A DNA stretch of 64,000 nt from Batillaria attramentaria (Eukaryota; Mollusca; Gastropoda; Batillariidae), in contig JACVVK020000143.1 in NCBI GenBank assembly GCA_018292915.2, positions 217,001 to 281,000 on the forward strand. The letters are read 5' to 3'. The notes beneath the pieces were generated by a model. The model worked only from the letters and a program-made list of their open reading frames with translations. It made no database searches and was not told the DNA's origin. The stretch's first letter is position 1. Every line of letters begins with the position of its first letter. Both the position numbers and the translations under genes were made by a program. Below are positions 51,501-56,600 of this stretch, piece by piece.

Positions 51501-53642
51501 CAACAGGATTTCCCACCTTCGCAGAAGAGCCAGGATGTCCTCTCTGGTGGCGATGTACTGACAAAACTCTTTCTGGAACAACTTGGCGCGTTGACTGAAT
51601 GCACTGCACACAACACAAGTACGAACGGTCACATGCAGTGATCATAACACTTGGACTTAATATAATGAACATAACTAATCCAACATACACATGCAAGGCT
51701 TGCATTTTCTCACACGCAACAATACACTCACTTTGCAGAATCTTCCCCCATGCAACCATACACTCACTTTCCGGCATCCTCCCACACACAACAATACACT
51801 CACTTTCCGGTATGTTCCCACACACAAGAAGACACTCACTTTCCAGCATGTTCCCCCAAACAACAATACACTCAATTTCCGGCATCTTCCCACACACAAT
51901 ACACTCACCTTCCGGCATCTCTCGCAAACAACACTGTATGTAAACCAACAACTCACCTGACCAGGTCCTCTAGGTTGGCGACGACAGCGGCCCACCCCTG
52001 TTGCTGTAGATGCTGGTCTAACACCAGTCGCTCGCACGCCTTCAGTTCCTCCGTGTCAATCTCATGGATTTGCTATCACACACACAATGGGGGTTAACCT
52101 CAACGCATGTCAACATGGATTTGCTATCACACACACAATGGGGGTTAACCTCAACGCATGTCAACATCAGCTGATCAATCACAAGCTGTTAGGGTTTTTT
52201 GGCACAAGCCTCATGGATTTGCTGACAGTATCACACAAGCCTCATGGATTTGCTGACAGTATCACACAAGCCTCATGGATTTGCTGACAGTATCACACAT
52301 GCCTCATGGATTTGCTGACAGTATCACACATGCCTCATGGATTTGCTGACAGTATCACACATGCCTCATGGATTTGCTGACAGTATCACACATGCCTCAT
52401 GGATTTGCTGACAGTATCACACATGCCTCATGGATTTGCTGACAGTATCACACATGCCTCATGGATTTGCTGACAGTATCACACATGCCTCATGGATTTG
52501 CTGACAGTATCACACATGCCTGATTTCTAAACTGCTAATCACTTCATACACACTCTACATTATAGCTTTGTAAATGGCGTTTTCCTGAGGGTCGGACAAT
52601 AGCATTTAATACCACAAGCACTACTACTAGGTATATGTAAATGGCGTTTTCCTGAGGCAGGCATGAAAACAGATTTTTTAAAAAAAGAGGAGATTTGGTG
52701 GGGGTCTGGGGCTGAAGCTTTTTTACAAGTTAAACAGGCACAAAACGCATTAAAAATCACCAAATCTTCCCTTAAACACTCTCCTTCCACAGAACTCATA
52801 ACCATTCATATCATGCACACAGAACAACAGGAAAATAGAACTCATCAGAAAGGTTTTTAATTTTAGCAGAAAGGTACATCACCACTACCACTCAACCAGC
52901 CTGCGTTGACTGTTCACTGAACACAGAAAGAGGGACAGTAATTCACTTCACTTTCAAAAGTTAATATAACCTGACGTTGCCCCGTCTTTGATATCAGTAT
53001 CACCCGTACGTGTCAGTTTCCTGAGTTTCTGTCTACTGTTTTAGTTTCTTGCTGAAAAAGGCTCTGATATCAGGACCAAACCGTTTCCGCTTCCTTGATG
53101 TGGATGAGGAGGGCATGGATGGCAGCTGCGGACCGGATGACTGACAATGAACACCGAGACTAGTGAGAGTCCCTGGAAGGCACGCCACAAAGTGGTTGGG
53201 ACGCCAGTTATCTGCGTTTCCTTTCAAAGCTGCGACTCGCTGCTGATGAGAAGGGCGCTCGATGTGGTCTCGAATCGCAACAAAGCCACGACTCCCAAAA
53301 TGAACGTGTTTCTGGCACAGATTGCAGAAAACTTCCAGCTGATCGTCTTTATCGCGTTTTCGGATGGCATCTCCAACCCTCTGGTCGCACACCTTTCTCT
53401 CCAACCACTCACTCTTCCAACGGTTTGCATATTTCTTCTTTTTAAGTTGTTTCTCTATAGAGAAACAACTTTATGAGACGGGGCAGATTTTGCTACGCGC
53501 AGCAGCAAGTTTCAGTGATACAAAACAAAACTGTGACGTTTCTCCAAACAATACTTACTTTCACGCACACAGTGACGTAACGAAACCTGCGTCATAGACA
53601 CCTTACGTGCACACTTTGCTGCTGCGTTCTTTTTGGCGGGAA

Positions 53643-53675
<33 letters not shown>

Positions 53676-56600
53676 GATGGATGTAATGATGGCTATCTCC
53701 TAAACCACCTCGATGGAGGCCTTTTTACTTTGAGATAAAATGGGAAATCACCTTCTCCAGAGCTACCTTTCACGATTTTTAGCCTGCCGCATTTTCAGAA
53801 GAGTTATCGCCAATTTAAAAAAATCGGTCATGTTACGAATTTTTTCGAAAAAGTTGTTCAAATTCCTTCATTTTCTAGACTTTGGAAGTTCACCCAATCA
53901 CACTGCCTTGATTCGTGCTACAGCTCTGTAGCTCTGACTGGTTTTGTGTAAAAAAAATATTTCCGAGGTAGGGGTGGTTTGCACATAAGATCAAATATCT
54001 ATGAAAAGACTACTGCAAATTACTTATCATCCCGGCGTTTTTGTCTAGTGTGACAACTGCACATATGACAGGAACTACTGCACTATTATATCTTTAGCAT
54101 TTAGAATAACTGAACTTTTAGATAAACATAACTTTTTCAAGTTTCTGCGAGAAGCACCGGTCAAAAGAGTTCCAAATTTTCGATTTCATAAGTACAATCC
54201 AAGGTATTCTAGTCCATGTTTCACCAGCCCTCTAGATCTTCCAGATTTTATGTAAAAATTAGTTCAGCCAGGGAAGTCACAAAAGCAACAGGGAAATCAC
54301 AAGACATGCACAAGCATCATCTGTCATACCACCAGTGTGAAGCTGACGTCAAACGCTTAGTTCACAGACAAAATAAGCAAGTATCGTCACTGCCTCCGAC
54401 ATTTCACCAGCCCTCTAGATCTTCCAGATTTCATGTGAAAAATAATTCAATCGGGGAAGCCACAAAGCCAACAGGGAAATCACAAGACATAAACAAGCTT
54501 CCTCAGACGATGGCAGTGCTAGAGGCTGACGTGAAAATGTTTAGTTCGCGGAATTGACGTCATCTCTCTGTCTGTGTATGACGACCTGCCTGAGGCTGAC
54601 GTCAAATGTTTAGTTCACGGAACTGACCTCTCTCTCTCTCTCTCTCTCTGGGGAGCCAGGGTGGCCGAATGGTAGAGCGTTGGACTTTCAATGCTCGGGT
54701 CGAGAGTTCGAATCCCGGCTGGGGCCAAATGTTTGTGCTGGCCTTTCTCTCGTTGCCCCGTCTTAGAAAGCACCCTTAAGTGGTGGAAAAGGACGTTAAA
54801 CTCCTAAACACCCACCCACCCACTCTCTCTCTCTCTCTCTGTCTGTCTCTCTCTCTCTCCCCCCACCCGGCCCCACCCCCAGTCACGTGACTAATCGGTC
54901 GAGGTCGTAGAGGATCTAGTGTCATTGGTAGAACTTGGAGAGGGGAGAACCGGCAACAATAACAACAAAACAGACAAAATAAAATGAAATTTGGAGAAAC
55001 AACTTTGTAGGACGGGGCCGTTCCTCCTTGTTTTCTTTTGGCGGCAGACTCTCACCCGACGCCATGTTGCGAAACAAAGGAATGCGTGTGCAGTAAACGG
55101 TATGAGAATTAGCCGTTTGTGAATACTACCGACAGAGGATCGAGTTCGCGATGCAGTTCATGACCGTTTGGGGAGACCGAGTTCTTGGATTTTTTGGGGG
55201 GCGGACAATTTTTACTCGGCGGAGATTTTTTTTTACGGCGCAGATTTGAAAAATATCGAAAAATTTCGGCGGAGAAGGCGGAAACGGCTGAAAAGTTTTC
55301 ATGCCTGTGAGGGTCGGACAATAGCATTTAATACCACAAGCACTACTACTAGGTATATGTACTCACCATAGCAAGGTGTGTGCGCTGTACAACTGTGTCA
55401 AACGCGGGCGGCATGATCAGTGAACCCTCCACTTGACTGCTCAGGTCCACATCTGTACAGTGAGTCCAACACCAGTACAATACAGGGACAGTAATACTTC
55501 ATACAGTTCAAAACATTACAAAGCGCTTTCTCCCTCTTTTTGTTCTTGTTCACACACAAAGTATAACTAGAAATTCAGCAAAAGCTCCCTGTCCCTCAAT
55601 TCCTCTTGTAAGTTGTGAGATAGAGTGTGAAAAAGAGTGTGAAAGAAAGTGTAAAAGGAAAAAGGGTGAGAGAGAGTGTGAGAGACAGTGTAGGAGTGAG
55701 TGTGAGAGTGAGTGTGGAAATGTGTGTAAGAGAGAGAGAGCGTGTGAGAGAGAGTGTGAGAGACAGTGTAGGAGTGAGTGTGAGAGCGAGTGTGGAAATG
55801 TGTGTAAGAGAGAGAGAGCGTGTGAGAGAGAGTGTGAGAGACAGTGTAGGAGTGAGTGTGAGAGTGAGAGTGGAAATGTGTGTAAGAGAGAGAGAGCGTG
55901 TGAGAGAGAGTGTGAGAGACAGTGTAGGAGTGAGTGTGAGAGTGAGTGTGGAAATGTGTGTAAGAGAGAGAGAGCGTGTGAGAGAGAGTGTGAGAGACAG
56001 TGTAGGAGTGAGTGTGAGAGTGAGTGTGGAAATGTGTGTAAGAGAGAGAGAGCGTGTGAGAGAGAGTGTGAGAGACAGTGTAGGAGTGAGTGTGAGAGTG
56101 AGTGTGGAAATGTGTGTAAGAGAGAGAGAGTGTGTGAGTGAGTGTGGAAATGTGTGTAAGAGAGAGAGAGTGTGAGAGTGAGAGTGGAAATGTGTGTAAG
56201 AGAGAGAGAGTGTGAGAGTGAGAGTGGAAATGTGTGTAAGAGAGAGAGAGTGTGAGAGTGGAAATGTGTGTAAGAGAGAGAGAGTGTGAGAGTGAGAGTG
56301 GAAATGTGTGTAAGAGAGAGAGAGTGTGAGAGTGAGAGTGGAAAATGTGTGTAAGAGAGAGAGAGTGTGAGAGTGGAAATGTGTGTAAGAGAGAGAGAGT
56401 GTGAGAGTGAGAGTGGAAATGTGTGTAAGAGAGAGAGAGTGTGAGAGTGAGAGTGGAAATGTGTGTAAGAGAGAGAGAGTGTGAGAGTGGAAATGTGTGT
56501 AAGAGAGAGAGAGCGTGTGAGAGAGAGTGTGAGAGACAGTGTAGGAGTGAGTGTGAGAGTGAGAGTGGAAATGTGTGTAAGAGAGAGAGAGCGTGTGAGA

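Larger units (their letters stand above)
52658..55307. mobile_element. 2.65-kb DNA transposon-like element, 13-bp TIRs, TGAGG duplication
   Basis: The left end is CAGGCATGAAAAC and the right end GTTTTCATGCCTG, a perfect 13-bp inversion. TGAGG lies immediately outside both ends (52653-52657 and 55308-55312), and the flanking host sequence rejoins as in the uninterrupted first copy at 52586. It holds one recognisable ORF (53033-53404), a SINE (54650-54823), CT runs and two near-repeats of about 190 bp (54215-54560). No transposase catalytic core was seen, so it is probably non-autonomous. Superfamily not assigned. Confidence 0.85.

Noticed and set aside
54650..54725. Functional tRNA gene
   Set aside because: A and B boxes are present, but the acceptor stem does not pair and a SINE body and tail follow.
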